47,668 bases of DNA, taken from assembly GCA_947258715.1 (NCBI GenBank), contig CAMYJH010000005.1, positions 195,405 to 243,072 of the forward strand, written 5' to 3'. The notes under the pieces are model-generated. The model saw nothing but the letters and a program-made list of their open reading frames with translations, searched no databases and had not been told where the DNA came from. The stretch is from an uncultured Gammaproteobacteria bacterium (GTDB lineage Bacteria > Pseudomonadota > Gammaproteobacteria > HK1). Of this stretch, positions 23,913 to 33,800 are shown piece after piece (within the stretch, counting starts at the first letter, position 1; every line of letters starts with the position of its first letter). The translations under genes and the position numbers were made by a program.

Positions 23913-24431
23913 GTGACGGATCTTCTCGTTTCGTACTCCTGGAATCGTTTCTCACATGCGCGGCGTGAGGCCCTGGCTATCCTGAAACGCTTTGGTGATC
24001 CACATCCGGAGATCGAGCGGACTTCTGTGATGGGCATCGCAATTGTCCGTACAACCATCGACGGTCGCGAGGTGATCCGCAGATGCAGGGAGTTCCACCA
24101 GGCCGAGGCTGCGTTTGAATTCGCAATCAAGTGGGTGCCTGTGGACTACTGGTGCGATACTAATCTGGATGCAATGAAGGAATGCATTGATGAGAGGGTC
24201 ACGGGCCGGATCGGCAGAGATCAAACCTGGGGCATGAAGGTCGAGAAACGTCGCTGGAACAAATTCCACACGATAGAGATCATCGAATACCTTGCCAAAG
24301 ACATCGACCGCAAGGTCGACCTCGGCAACCCGGATCTGCTCGTGAGGATCGATGTGCTCGGTGAGAAGACGGCAATTTCCGTGCTCGAGCCCAATGAAAT
24401 TTTCTCGCTCGGGCTCCCATATCCGAGTTAA
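23913..24431 (+). CDS. THUMP-domain protein
   Basis: A 172-residue protein beginning with [42 protein letters not shown] and [19 protein letters not shown], then [21 protein letters not shown] and [20 protein letters not shown] (each a separate quote). The second half is a THUMP domain, which binds the acceptor end of tRNA. It resembles the archaeal/TAN1-like type with no fused enzyme domain. It probably helps a tRNA-modifying enzyme, not encoded nearby. It is coupled to pcm (four-base gap) and its end overlaps that of the convergent Nudix gene by four bases. Confidence 0.85.
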   Translation: MTDLLVSYSWNRFSHARREALAILKRFGDPHPEIERTSVMGIAIVRTTIDGREVIRRCREFHQAEAAFEFAIKWVPVDYWCDTNLDAMKECIDERVTGRIGRDQTWGMKVEKRRWNKFHTIEIIEYLAKDIDRKVDLGNPDLLVRIDVLGEKTAISVLEPNEIFSLGLPYPS

Positions 24432-24868
24432 GGGCGATCCGATTGACGCGTCTCGCCAGTCTCACGGAACCGCCGGTAGTCCGTGAGAATCACCGCATGG
24501 TCGAACGCTAGCAGTCTGGGTAGTGTGTCGAGTGAAAAGAGGCCCAGATTCTTGGCGTCGTCGGCTGCGTACGGCTGACCACGAGATTCCGCCACATAGA
24601 CGATGCTCACCGTGTGGCCGCGCGGATCGCGTCCAGGATCGGAATAGCAGCCGAGCAGGGCCCGCAAGGTGACATCGAGGCAAGTCTCCTCCTTGGCCTC
24701 TCGCGCTGCGGCCTGCTCCAGCCGTTCTCCGATATCGACGAACCCACCCGGCAAGGCCCAGCCCAACGGTGGATTGCGACGCTCAATGAGAACGATCGGA
24801 CGGTCGGGGCGGTCGACCATCTCGATGACGACATCGACGGCCAGCAGAGGAGTTTGAGGACGACTCAT
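24428..24868 (-). CDS. Nudix hydrolase
   Basis: About 146 residues. The Nudix box is complete: [20 protein letters not shown] followed by ETCLDV (near 40-65), with the REAKEE core that binds metal. [20 protein letters not shown] precedes it and PLGWALPGG leads in. The [11 protein letters not shown] and [12 protein letters not shown] segments resemble ADP-ribose/NADH pyrophosphatase-type members. It hydrolyses a nucleoside diphosphate linked to another group. ATG 24868 (MSRPQTP) is preferred; the frame continues upstream to 25003. Tail-to-tail with the THUMP gene. Confidence 0.88.
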   Translation of the reverse strand: MSRPQTPLLAVDVVIEMVDRPDRPIVLIERRNPPLGWALPGGFVDIGERLEQAAAREAKEETCLDVTLRALLGCYSDPGRDPRGHTVSIVYVAESRGQPYAADDAKNLGLFSLDTLPRLLAFDHAVILTDYRRFRETGETRQSDRP

Positions 24869-25050
24869 GCGCTCGGCCAACTCACGGCCCCCCGCGCACG
24901 TCTGAAGCCGTGAGTGCACTTTTCTCATCCCCTCGACGTCCTGCGGCAGTTGCCTGCGCGTCTCTTGGCAAACGTCGCGATAGTCGGCAGACTGTGTGGA
25001 CAAGTCGCACTTTACCGATCCCGCGACGGGATCTCATCAGCTCAGATGCC

Positions 25051-25326
25051 ATGTCGCTAACAATTACGGAACTTTCAAAGGCACGCGACACGGTCGCGGA
25101 TCTGCTCGACGAGCTAAGGCTCGACGCGTATCTCTTCGAAGTAGCGCCGAGGGACGACAAGTGGGACGTCAAAATCGAGTGCGCCATAGGACAAGGCTGG
25201 GAGACCATTACCCTGTCGGTTGGCAAGGAGATGCTGCTGGCCAGTTCAGAGGAGCCCAACGTTCGTCAGCAGCTTCTCGACGAATGGCAGGCGAGACTCG
25301 GCGGATGCAAGATTCACTCGTCATGA
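25051..25326 (+). CDS. Hypothetical protein
   Basis: A 91-residue soluble protein: ELSKARDTVADLLDELRLDA, YLFEVAPRDDKWDVKIECAI and WETITLSVGKEMLLAS. It looks like an alternating helix-strand mini-domain similar to small proteins found beside stress genes, but no family can be named. ATG 25051 is chosen; the frame is open to 24910 but that part is antisense to the Nudix N-terminal region. It converges on the BCAM0308-family gene. Confidence 0.6.
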   Translation: MSLTITELSKARDTVADLLDELRLDAYLFEVAPRDDKWDVKIECAIGQGWETITLSVGKEMLLASSEEPNVRQQLLDEWQARLGGCKIHSS

Positions 25327-25369
25327 TGCCACGCGACAGTTGACCCGCGGCCCCCCCTCGGGCGAACGG

Positions 25370-25873
25370 CTAGCGAGTCCAGCTCACTCGCAACATGGTA
25401 TCTTCCTTGGCGTACTCGTAATCGAGCTCACCTTCGTATGCATCGTGGATCGCCTCTCCGGCACCCAGGGCGAGGTGTGCATCTGTAAAGGTGACGGAAA
25501 GACCGTCCTCGCTCTCCGTAATCGCCATCAGTCGCTTCAGGGGGTGCTCCGCCTTTTCCCGTGCCTCGAGGTTGCGGATCAGATTCATGATCTCGTCTCG
25601 ATGCTCGGCAAGAAAATTCCCGCTCAGCTCGAGAAAGGCAGCCGGCACCTTGTCTTCGATCCGGCGGCAAGCAGGGCACGTGTCTTCATGTGCACCATAC
25701 GGCCTGTCGGCCCATACCCATCGGCCGCGATGGATGACCGCGCCGCACTCTGGGCAAACCGTCGGTTCGGGAGATTTGCGTTTTGACATGTAGGGGTCGT
25801 GCACGAGCTCGCGAATTAAGCGTTGCCTGCGCCCCTGCCGGATGTAATCCACGGGTTTTTTGGGTCCTGTCAT
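25370..25873 (-). CDS. BCAM0308-family zinc-ribbon protein
   Basis: A 167-residue protein with two CxxC pairs: VCPECGAVIHRGRWVW (near 39-54) and CPACRRIEDKVPAAFLELSG (near 69-88), a zinc ribbon like that in the ribosome-export factor NMD3. The later DGLSVTFTDAHLALGAGEAI segment is also typical. The family is known in proteobacteria near stress genes and has no established function; RNA binding is possible. A symmetric FNR-like site lies 131 bp upstream. ATG 25873 gives the usual MTGPKKPVDYI start. Confidence 0.85.
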   Translation of the reverse strand: MTGPKKPVDYIRQGRRQRLIRELVHDPYMSKRKSPEPTVCPECGAVIHRGRWVWADRPYGAHEDTCPACRRIEDKVPAAFLELSGNFLAEHRDEIMNLIRNLEAREKAEHPLKRLMAITESEDGLSVTFTDAHLALGAGEAIHDAYEGELDYEYAKEDTMLRVSWTR

Positions 25874-26003
25874 CAGCCAGTCTCACGTGTCACTTGTTCA
25901 AATTGTCAAGAGAGGGGTATCTGCATCTCTCGCCCAGAACTTGCGCCTAGCGAAAGGGACCCCTCCAGAAACTGTATTGTGCGCTGCCAAATCGCCATCC
26001 ATT

Positions 26004-26017
26004 TTGACCTAAATCAG
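26004..26017. promoter_or_regulatory. Possible FNR/Anr-type site upstream of BCAM0308-family gene
   Basis: TTGACCTAAATCAG compared with TTGATNNNNATCAA, with one mismatch in each half at mirror positions. It lies 131 bp before the gene start and overlaps the end of the HNH-like frame. Confidence 0.4.
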
Positions 26018-26353
26018 TGGGAGTCCGTCCGCCGGCCGGCAGTCGTCTGCGAACGTCATGCGCAGTCCTCGCAGCAAATCCTCGCGGCCCCGACGGGCAT
26101 CGCTTCGCTGCAGTGCAAAGCGATCAGCTCGCTTCCCTGGTTTGTTCTTGATACCTCCAGGATCTGCGGTCACCTTGCACACAACGTGGCCGACTCCTCC
26201 AGCGACGTAGTTCTGCCAGTGCACGGCTCTCGGATTCGACAGGTCGTCGCGCCCGCCGGCCGTGATGTAATCGATCTCCCAGCCGAGTTCCGACTCTCGA
26301 TGCGCGTGGTGAAAACGTTTGATCCAAGCACCACATTCGTCTTTGCGCCACAT
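26009..26353 (-). CDS. HNH-endonuclease-like protein with altered HNH histidine
   Basis: A 114-residue frame whose first half reads MWRKDECGAWIKRFHHAHRE, ELGWEIDYITAGGRDDLSNP and HWQNYVAGGVGHVVCKVTA, closely like small HNH proteins. In those, GWEIDHI carries the first metal/catalytic His; here it is Tyr. The C-terminal half (from about residue 66) is basic and not family-like. It could be an inactive or decaying gene, or a binding-only version. It lies between the BCAM0308-family and endonuclease III-like genes on the same strand. Confidence 0.6.
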   Translation of the reverse strand: MWRKDECGAWIKRFHHAHRESELGWEIDYITAGGRDDLSNPRAVHWQNYVAGGVGHVVCKVTADPGGIKNKPGKRADRFALQRSDARRGREDLLRGLRMTFADDCRPADGLPLI

Positions 26354-26552
26354 CCTGGGGTCGGCTCGCGCGTCGACCCCCGCCTTTTTTCCTAGACCAT
26401 CTGGACCATTTTCTCGTTAAACGTCACTGTTGAGTCCTCTCTCTCGAACATGGCCAGCCGAGTATCTTTAGACGCGATCGCGAATTCGTAACGCCCGTTT
26501 GGCTCAAAGAGCCACACCTGCCGCGCCCGAGATATTCACATCCACGGCGGCG

Positions 26553-27218
26553 TCAGTCAGGGAGCTTGATGCGGCCCCTGAGTCGAAGCAATCCCGCCTC
26601 GATGCGCGCGAAGGTAATGGTCTTGCGCTTGTACTCTTCGAGCCGTATTCCCAGCGCATCGGCCACTTCGCGCACCAGCGCCGAGGGCTCGGGGTCGGCT
26701 TTCGACCAGTATGGCCGCAGCTCCCTCAAGAATATATTCGCCGTTACCGGGCCGACACCGTAAAAAGCGAGCAGCCGTGCTTCCAGGTCGGCACTATCGC
26801 GGGCGCTCGCATGAAGTCGGGTGAGGCTGCCCTGGTAGCGCTCGATGAGCATTTCACAGTCTCTGATCACCTGGGTGGATTTGCGCCCATCATAGCGGAC
26901 ATAGCCACCTTCCCTCATCACCGGATACACGAGGAAATCCCAACCGGCCCTCAGAATTTTGCGCGGCGAGAGGAGATGGTGGCGCGCGAAAGCATGATAG
27001 GTCCGGGCAGCGATGGTCGCCGAGATCCGCCCACCGAACAGAAGACTGGCAAGGAACCATTTGAAGAGCTCGCCGTCGGTGCGCCGGCGCAGCACGATAC
27101 CGAGCTCTTCGGAATAGAGGGGGCTTCGTTTCAGCGCATTGACCGAGATCTGGACGCAGCGATTCTCGGTCGCCGCGCGAACTCGCGCTGGTTTCGGCGA
27201 AGACTCGGCACTTGCCAT
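26553..27218 (-). CDS. HhH-GPD (endonuclease III-like) DNA glycosylase-family protein
   Basis: A 221-residue protein with a helix-hairpin-helix near 146-170 (LEARLLAFYGVGPVTANIFL, then RELRPYW), preceded by FKWFLASLLFGGRISATIAA. The Gly-Val-Gly turn of the hairpin is intact. The four-cysteine iron-sulfur cluster of endonuclease III is absent, as in some glycosylase subfamilies. The position of the catalytic Lys/Asp is not certain. It probably acts on damaged bases in DNA. ATG 27218 is used, though the first 20 residues look non-conserved and a start near VQISVNALKR is possible. Confidence 0.8.
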   Translation of the reverse strand: MASAESSPKPARVRAATENRCVQISVNALKRSPLYSEELGIVLRRRTDGELFKWFLASLLFGGRISATIAARTYHAFARHHLLSPRKILRAGWDFLVYPVMREGGYVRYDGRKSTQVIRDCEMLIERYQGSLTRLHASARDSADLEARLLAFYGVGPVTANIFLRELRPYWSKADPEPSALVREVADALGIRLEEYKRKTITFARIEAGLLRLRGRIKLPD

Positions 27219-27692
27219 TGTCCCTGTCCCTGACTTCCGGCGAGGGGCGAGGTGAAAGTCCCACTCCGACCTTGCTTTTTAAACGCAAGACTACAGAGCG
27301 TGCATGACGCAGGTCATGGGAAACCCGAATCGGCGGTCGTTGCTCGAAAGGAGTCTCTCGCTACCGTCGTGGCCGTCCCTCGCGACCGATCTGACCAACG
27401 CCGAGCCGGTGCTCGAGTAGGAATTCGACCAAGCGGTGTCGTGGCAGGGCTCGCCACTCAGCTCGCGCGACCGGGGGCACTGACGCGACGATATCGTCTT
27501 TTCGCCGCCCAAGGGGGGCGGATTGCGCTCTGCCGCGCCGGATAAACGCCGCGAGCCGTCCGAAATTCGCTGGTGTCCCAGCACCGCCAGCCGCCAGGTC
27601 ATCGCGGGGGCCGTTGGCGTTCCTATCCGTAGGCGCGCGGACGTGATCCGTATCAATGCATTGCGCACCCTTGGCCATAGGATGTTGCTTGT
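27219..27692. other. About 0.47 kb without a recognised gene
   Basis: No recognisable product on either strand. The frame at 27291-27668 (minus) has composition typical of a GC-driven spurious frame. Confidence 0.4.
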
Positions 27693-28391
27693 ATGACGAG
27701 TGTTTCACGGCGGGCGTTCACGACGGCGATCCTGGCGATGTTGATGCGTGGGACGCTCGCGGAGCGGAATCGATTCGAGGTAAGAGTAGCCGGCATGAAC
27801 AGAATCGAGTTACCCGCACCATTGCTGAAAGGCGGTGCGCCCCTGAGCGAGGCCATTAACGCGCGGCGCTCAGTGCGGAAATTTCGCGTTGCCCCGCTTC
27901 CTCTCGAGGACGTCTCGCAGTTGCTCTGGGCTGCGCAGGGCGTTACCTCGAGAGAGGGATTTCGCGCGCCGCCCTCTGCCGGTGCACTCTATCCGCTTGA
28001 GGTGTGTCTCGCAGTCGGTACGGTAGATGGACTCTTAGAAGGCATCTACCGTTATGAACCGGCATCGCATCGGCTGGTCGCCCGCGTGAGCGGTGACAAG
28101 CGAAGCGAATTAGCGGCCGCTGCCTTTGATCAACATTGGGTCGCCGACAGTGCCCTGATATTGGTCATCTCGGCCGTGTACGAGCGCACGACGTCGAAGT
28201 ACGGGCGTCGCGGCATCCGCTACGCGCACATGGAAGCTGGACACGCCGCGCAGAATGTTCTGCTGTCGGCCACGGCCCAGGGGATCGGTGCCACGCCGGT
28301 GGGAGCCTTCGACGACGCGGCCGTGGCTCAGATTGCGGAGTTCCCAGGTGAGGGGCATCCCCTATACCTGGTTGCCTTGGGTCGGCATTGA
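27693..28391 (+). CDS. SagB/ThcOx-type nitroreductase-family protein, exported
   Basis: A 232-residue flavoprotein-family member. The N-terminus (SRRAFTTAILAMLMRGTLAE) is a twin-Arg/Sec-like signal. The core has LSEAINARRSVRKFRVAPLP (near 51-70), QLLWAAQGVTSREGFRAPPS, AGALYPLEVCLAVG and HMEAGHAAQNVLLSATAQGI (near 181-200), the SagB/ThcOx arrangement that binds FMN. Members oxidise azolines in peptides or reduce small molecules; without a cyclodehydratase neighbour this is likely a stand-alone reductase. It closes the stress-gene island. Confidence 0.87.
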   Translation: MTSVSRRAFTTAILAMLMRGTLAERNRFEVRVAGMNRIELPAPLLKGGAPLSEAINARRSVRKFRVAPLPLEDVSQLLWAAQGVTSREGFRAPPSAGALYPLEVCLAVGTVDGLLEGIYRYEPASHRLVARVSGDKRSELAAAAFDQHWVADSALILVISAVYERTTSKYGRRGIRYAHMEAGHAAQNVLLSATAQGIGATPVGAFDDAAVAQIAEFPGEGHPLYLVALGRH

Positions 28392-28958
28392 GGATAGGAC
28401 TACGGGGCAGCTTCAGGATGCCGGGCGGGTCTGTGCGGGCGCGTTCATCAGGCCTTCCCGAAGGAATAGCCGTCCCCAAGCCGATAAATCGGCTGCGGTC
28501 CGGAAATTACGAGCACTAGCTGTCTCACTATTCGCAGCATCGGGATGCTTCCATTTCAAACCCAGGAATTTCAATACGCCATCCAGGAACAGAAATCGAC
28601 TAAGGGAAACTCTGAATAACTCCATCCGTGGAATTTTCAGAGTCGGCAAGTGAAAACGCGGTTTCCACTTGCCTCACGAATCCAATGACTTACAGTCATC
28701 GGATTCGGCGGCGCATCCCTGCTTAGCGGCCGGCGCCAAGAAAGGAAAAAAGGGCCGGGGCCGGAATGTTTTCGCTATGAGTTAAAGCAGACGATATTGC
28801 GACTCGAGAACCGGCTCTAAGCTTGCGTCATCGCCGTCAGGCGTGAGTACGGTCTTAGAGTTGACTATTCGACTATTCGTGTAAAAAAGCAGACCAGAGT
28901 CGTAATCACGAAGTTTTCGGTCTGATCTCTTTCTAAACTGTGGGACTGCTGGTTCCTC
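28392..28958. other. Intergenic region with family E repeat
   Basis: No gene. The family E direct repeat lies at 28605-28698. CAGACC/GGTCTG arms at about 28892-28925 could form a weak hairpin near the end of the protease gene. Confidence 0.45.
28605..28698. repeat. Family E direct repeat, copy 1
   Basis: GGAAACTCTGAATAACTCC ... CCAATGACTTACAGTCA, nearly identical (two or three differences) to 47575-47668. It holds internal palindromes CTCTGAA/TTCAGAG and AAGTGAAAAC/GTTTCCACTT. GGAAACTCTGAATAA looks like an insertion-sequence terminus. Confidence 0.85.
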
Positions 28959-30281
28959 TCACCTCAGCGTTCGATGATCGGGCAAGCTTGCAACACTTTC
29001 ATTCGGCGCTGGCCCAATGAGGGCATATTCTACAATCGGTAGTGTCCGTTCAATGTATTCGTAGATCTGGTCGCTCCCGGAGGTCCAGCGCTTTAGTACG
29101 ACCCTGATTGGTCTTCCATTTCTTCGTGCGTCTGCAAGGCGGTCACGTAAATTCGCCAGCCCGTCGACAGTGTGGCTGTCAACACTGACGAGCATGTTCC
29201 ACTTCTTGAGACCGAGGCTTTGTGCGAGTGAACCTGGTGCCACGCTGTGCACCATGAGGGGCTGGTTTAGATTGAGTTCTTCCTCATCCCGGAAACCCGT
29301 TGGCGCGAACAGCACTCCTGAGATATAGAGCCCCCGGCGACCCAACACGCGATCGACCGGCTCCAACTTGCCGCTCAGCGTGAGTCTCTTCCCTCCGCGT
29401 ATCACCTTCAGCGCAACTTGACTCAGGCGTCCGCGCAGCGCGTGCACGAGCTGCCCTTCATTCTGTATCTCACCCGGCACGCCGACGACTCCGATAATCC
29501 GATCGCCTCCCTGTATGGCAATCGCTTCGGGGCGGAGATAGGTATTGCCGACAATGAGCTCGCCGCGATCATCAAGGTCTTTAGTGAAAATGGTCGAAAG
29601 CTTTGGAGGAGAGGGATCTTCGCCCGCTCGTAAAAGCTCGAGAGCACGGCAGGCGTATTTCATGGGGGTCGCAAAGTTCGTGTTTTGATCGTCCTCGTCG
29701 TTGTACTTGGACGTGTTGATTCCCACCACCTTACCGCTTTCGAGACTGATCAACGGCCCACCCGAGTTGCCGCTGTTAATCGGCGCATCGGTTTGCAGCA
29801 GCTCACCGCCCATCTGTGCCGTGGAGCCCGAGATGATCCCGCGGGTGCCGGTGTAGGTCAGGCCCCAAGGGTGGCCAAATGCTCCGACGGGATGTCCTAT
29901 GGGCGGGAACTCGCCGCAGTCCAGCTTCGCCTCATTGAGGCCATGCCGCTGCGATTTATCGAGCTGCAAAACGGCAAGATCTAGATAGGGATCGACGTAG
30001 ACCTTGCTCGCCGGCTTGTGGCCCCCGCCCCGGAAGCTGATCCTGACCTGTGAGGGAGAGCGAGCCGAGATATGGGCGTTGGTCATCACCCAGCCGCGCT
30101 CCGCATCGACCACGAAGCCGGCACCGAACCACGAACCCCTTTTGTCCTCCGCGAAGGGCATCTTCACGACAGTGCGGATGTGCACCGTATAACCGGGGGC
30201 TTGCTCGTAGACGTCCTCACCGATGGCCGCATATGCGCGGGAAGCAACAATCAGAAAAAATGCGACAAAAATACGGGCCAT
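28959..30281 (-). CDS. Secreted trypsin-like (HtrA/DegP-type) serine protease with PDZ-like region
   Basis: 440 residues. The signal peptide is 1-19 (cut near AYA). The S1C protease domain has catalytic H70 (VMTNAHIS), D101 (DLAVLQL) and S173 (NSGNSGGPL). Two downstream regions resemble PDZ or PDZ-like domains: about 240-310 (AIQGGDRIIGVVGVP) and about 320-415 (APGSLAQSLGLKKWNMLVSV). This is the usual HtrA order, acting in periplasmic protein quality control. Length is normal. It is a single gene; the interval upstream contains IS3-like and integrase remains. Confidence 0.9.
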   Translation of the reverse strand: MARIFVAFFLIVASRAYAAIGEDVYEQAPGYTVHIRTVVKMPFAEDKRGSWFGAGFVVDAERGWVMTNAHISARSPSQVRISFRGGGHKPASKVYVDPYLDLAVLQLDKSQRHGLNEAKLDCGEFPPIGHPVGAFGHPWGLTYTGTRGIISGSTAQMGGELLQTDAPINSGNSGGPLISLESGKVVGINTSKYNDEDDQNTNFATPMKYACRALELLRAGEDPSPPKLSTIFTKDLDDRGELIVGNTYLRPEAIAIQGGDRIIGVVGVPGEIQNEGQLVHALRGRLSQVALKVIRGGKRLTLSGKLEPVDRVLGRRGLYISGVLFAPTGFRDEEELNLNQPLMVHSVAPGSLAQSLGLKKWNMLVSVDSHTVDGLANLRDRLADARRNGRPIRVVLKRWTSGSDQIYEYIERTLPIVEYALIGPAPNESVASLPDHRTLR

Positions 30282-30360
30282 ATAGCGCTTCTCCTACAAG
30301 ACAACGTATCCGGGGCTACCCAAGAAATATAGCTGCAGAAAAAGGCGCCGGGGTGAGCTA

Positions 30361-30440
30361 GTCCGATTTTGGTGGACACCTAGAAAGGGGACAATAGCCC
30401 CGTTGGAGGTGTCCGATGAAACGACAACCGCCAATGAAAG
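30361..30440 (+). mobile_element. Possible IS3-family end remnant
   Basis: GTCCGATTTTGGTGGACACC and GGAGGTGTCCGATGAAACG resemble the terminus and first codons of an IS3-type element (TGGACACC core, then a ribosome binding site and ATG AAA CGA). No transposase body follows. Confidence 0.4.
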
Positions 30441-30482
30441 CCATTTGGTCCACATTTGGGCCACTGGAAGGAGGGCCACAGC

Positions 30483-30782
30483 ATGGCCACAATCGTCCGG
30501 CGCCCGAGTGCCGATGATGGGGCTGCCTACCGAGCTCGTACACGAATCCGCGGCCAACCCCGGACGGCAACATTTACCCGCAAGACCGATGCACGGGACC
30601 AGGCGCGTGATGTCGAATCCGCGCTCAAGCGCGGTCGGTACGTTCCCGATTCGGACGCGTTACGGCGCACGGTCGGCGACCCGGTCGACTGGTAAATCGA
30701 CGAGCTACCAAGCAAACCGAAGAATTGCGACGCGCGCAACGTCGCTCATCCATGGCACGTCTACGATCGCCACTTCATATAG
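30483..30782 (+). pseudogene. Tyrosine recombinase (phage-type integrase) N-terminal fragment
   Basis: Reads ATIVRRPSADDGAAYRARTR, FTRKTDARDQARDVESALKR and GRYVPDSDALRRTVGDPVDW, then an in-frame TAA at 30693, then IDELPSKPKNCDARNVAHPW in the same frame up to a second stop at 30780. This is the arm-type DNA-binding N-terminus and the beginning of the core-binding domain. The catalytic domain is missing. Confidence 0.8.
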
Positions 30783-30897
30783 AACATGAGACGATCCTTG
30801 AGGGGGTTCATGGGATATCCGGGCTAGGATGGTAAATCTACGCTGCAAGCGGCCTTGACCGGGGCCAGCGACGGAAAGCGTATATTTACGAAAACGC

Positions 30898-33800
30898 TTA
30901 ATTTTCCCCGCCGGTGATGATATTCAGAATTTCCTCAGGATCGGATGTTTGAGGACTTGCATCGGTGGGAGGGCTGTTTTCTTCCTGTTGCAGGATTGAC
31001 AGTATCTCCACCAGCTCGGCGCGGCCCGCCCGTTCCTCGTCTCTTTGAATATTGGCAGTGACCAGACTCATTCTTGCCACACCTTCCGGATGATTGGGAT
31101 CGATTAGCAACAAATTCTCCAGATGCTGGCGTGCTTGCTCCCACAGTTCCTGTTTACCCGCGTTCACAGCGTCTTGCCACAGTTGCGTCTTTATAAAATC
31201 GATTCCCCGTTTTGCTTCGACATGATCGGGTTCCACACTCAGTACGTTGCGTAGTGCGTCATAGGCGTTGTCTCCAACCGGATCTACCAGACGACCCGCC
31301 TTTAGATTTTTTTCCGCCAGCTGGAGCCAATGGGTGATTTGCCGCTCTCTTTCGATTCGCTCTTCGATCGTTTGGAGATTGCTCCGAAACGCGACGTTTT
31401 CCGGATCGATATGCAGCAGATATCTGAGGTGAGATGAGGCGGCTTGCCACTGCTGTCTTTGCTGCGCGACAGTCGCTGAACGCATCAGGTTTGACTTGAT
31501 GGTCTCCACAGCCTCCGTCGCTCGCGGGTTATCCGGGTCACGCTCAAGAACTTTCTGCAATAGCTCATAGACGTTTGCGTTGGGCGGCCCCACCGTCTGC
31601 CCCGACACTGCGTATTGCGTCGCTTTATCCAGCCAACCCTCGATTTCCCGTTGGGTCTGAATATGGTGTTCGATTTTCGCCAGCATGGTCAGCGCATTGC
31701 TGTTGTCGGGCTTGATGACAAGTACCTCGCGCAGGGTCGATGCGGCCGGTTCCCATTGTTCCGCCGACTGCTGCTCGGCAGCCCGGTCTAACAGACGCTT
31801 TATTATTGACTCAATCGCTGCCAGAGCGGGCGCGTGATCGGGCTCGCGGGAAAGCACCTTCTGTAGCGATTCATAGGCATTGGCGCCGGGCGGTTTAATC
31901 AACTGCCCACTACCAAGCAAACGGGCGGCATCACTCATCCACTGCTTGATATCCCGCGCCGTGCTAATCTGCCGCTGCGCCAGCTTCAGAGAAGCCAGCG
32001 CGGCCGGTTGATCCCCATCGATCTGCAGCAGCTGTCTTGATCTGGTTTGCACTTGTTCCCATTCCCGCTGCTCTGTCGCCTGCCGCATCGCTTGCAGCAA
32101 CTGTGACTTGATGGTTTCGATAGCGGCCAAGGCCTCGCTGTTGTTGGCCTGGCGATCGAGCACCTGTTGTAATGTTTGGTACGCATTGGAATTTTCCGGT
32201 GCTACCAGCCGCCCGGCCTGAATATGCTCCCAAGCCTCTTTCAGCCACTTGCTAATTTGTTCCTCGTTCAGTAGTTGATTTTCGATCTGCTCTACTTCGG
32301 AAAGTGCCGCAGCATGGTCCGGTTGTAGAGAGAGCAGAGTGCGTAAGCTTGCTTTCGCACTCTCGAATTGACGTTGCCGTTTTGCCTCGCGTGCTGACCG
32401 CAATAAAGTCGCTTTGATAGAATTGATACCCGCCAAGGCGCTAGGATTGTGCGGCTCGTATTGCAGAACCTGTTCAAAAGTCTCATAGGCGTTGAGTCGT
32501 GGCGGCATGGTCAGCTGCCCCGCATCTACATATTCCTGCGCCTCCAATAGCAGATCCTGAATGCGTAGAAGTTGCTCTAAGGTGCTTTCGACTTCTTGTA
32601 GCTCGATCTTGGCTACCGTGTGATTCGGGTCCAGCTGCAGCAGACCCTGCAAATGGTTTTTCGCCTCATCCCACTGCTGGTTACGTTTTGCTTCCCGAGC
32701 TTCCTCTAACAGTTGCTTTTCTATCCTGGTTACTGCGTCTAGAGCTTCGGGATTCTCTGGTTGGAGTTCGATTACTTGCGAAAGCAGGTCATAGGCATTT
32801 TCCTTTTCAGGTTTCACCAAGCGACCTGAAGCTATGTATGAACGTGCCAGGGCCATCAACTCGCCGACTCGCCGCTGCGTATACTCTGCCTGGCCTAACA
32901 GATCCAGCTTACTGCGCACTCTCTCACCGGCCAGGTCTAAACTCGATAAACGTTCCAGATGAACGCGGGCCTGCACGTAGTCCTGCTCGGACATCGCCCG
33001 ATCGGCCAATTCGAGCTCCAGATCCGTCAGCTGCGATAATAGTTCAATGGCCTGAACGTGCTCCGGTTCTTCGGCCAGTACTTTCTGCAATAACTCATAT
33101 GCGTTGGAGCCCGGCGGATCCAGTAAGTTTCCAGACCGCAGATGTTGTTCGGCCTGGCTCAGCCATTGGAGTATCTGTTGTCGTGATTGAATCCGTGTCT
33201 GCACCGTGCTCAGCATCGTCTGCGCCGCAGGGGAATCCGGTTGGATGGTTAGAAGCGTATTCAAATGAGTATCGGCGAGATCCCACTGCGCCGCCGCCAT
33301 GGCCTGCTCGGCCCGGTCGAGCAGGGTGCGTTTTATGGTCTCGATTGCCGAAAGCGCCTGTTCGTTGTCCGGTTGTGCCTCGAGCACGCGGTTTAAAAAT
33401 TCATAGGCGTTGTCACCTTCCGGTTGCGTCAGTTGCCCGTTGTCGAGATATCGTTCGGCCTCAACCAGCCATTTTTGGATATTGTTTTCCTTTTTCTCCT
33501 CGGCTTCGAGTTCCTCTAGTAGGGAGATTGCGACGGCGTGTTGGGGCTCGATCGTTAGCAGCTTATTCAACTGCGTGATGGCGATGTCACGCTGATCGTT
33601 CTCTGTCGCGACGTTGGCGCTGTCCAGCAACTTTGTTTTGATATTTTCGAGAGCCTCCAAAGCAACGGAGTTGAGAGGCTCCCGAGCGAGCACTACTCTC
33701 AGGGTCTCAACCGCGTTGTCGCCCTCCGGCGCCACGAGTTTTCCTGTTTCTATTTGTGTTGCCGCCTGAGCCAGATCTTTTCTCGTTTGTTCTTCCTGCG

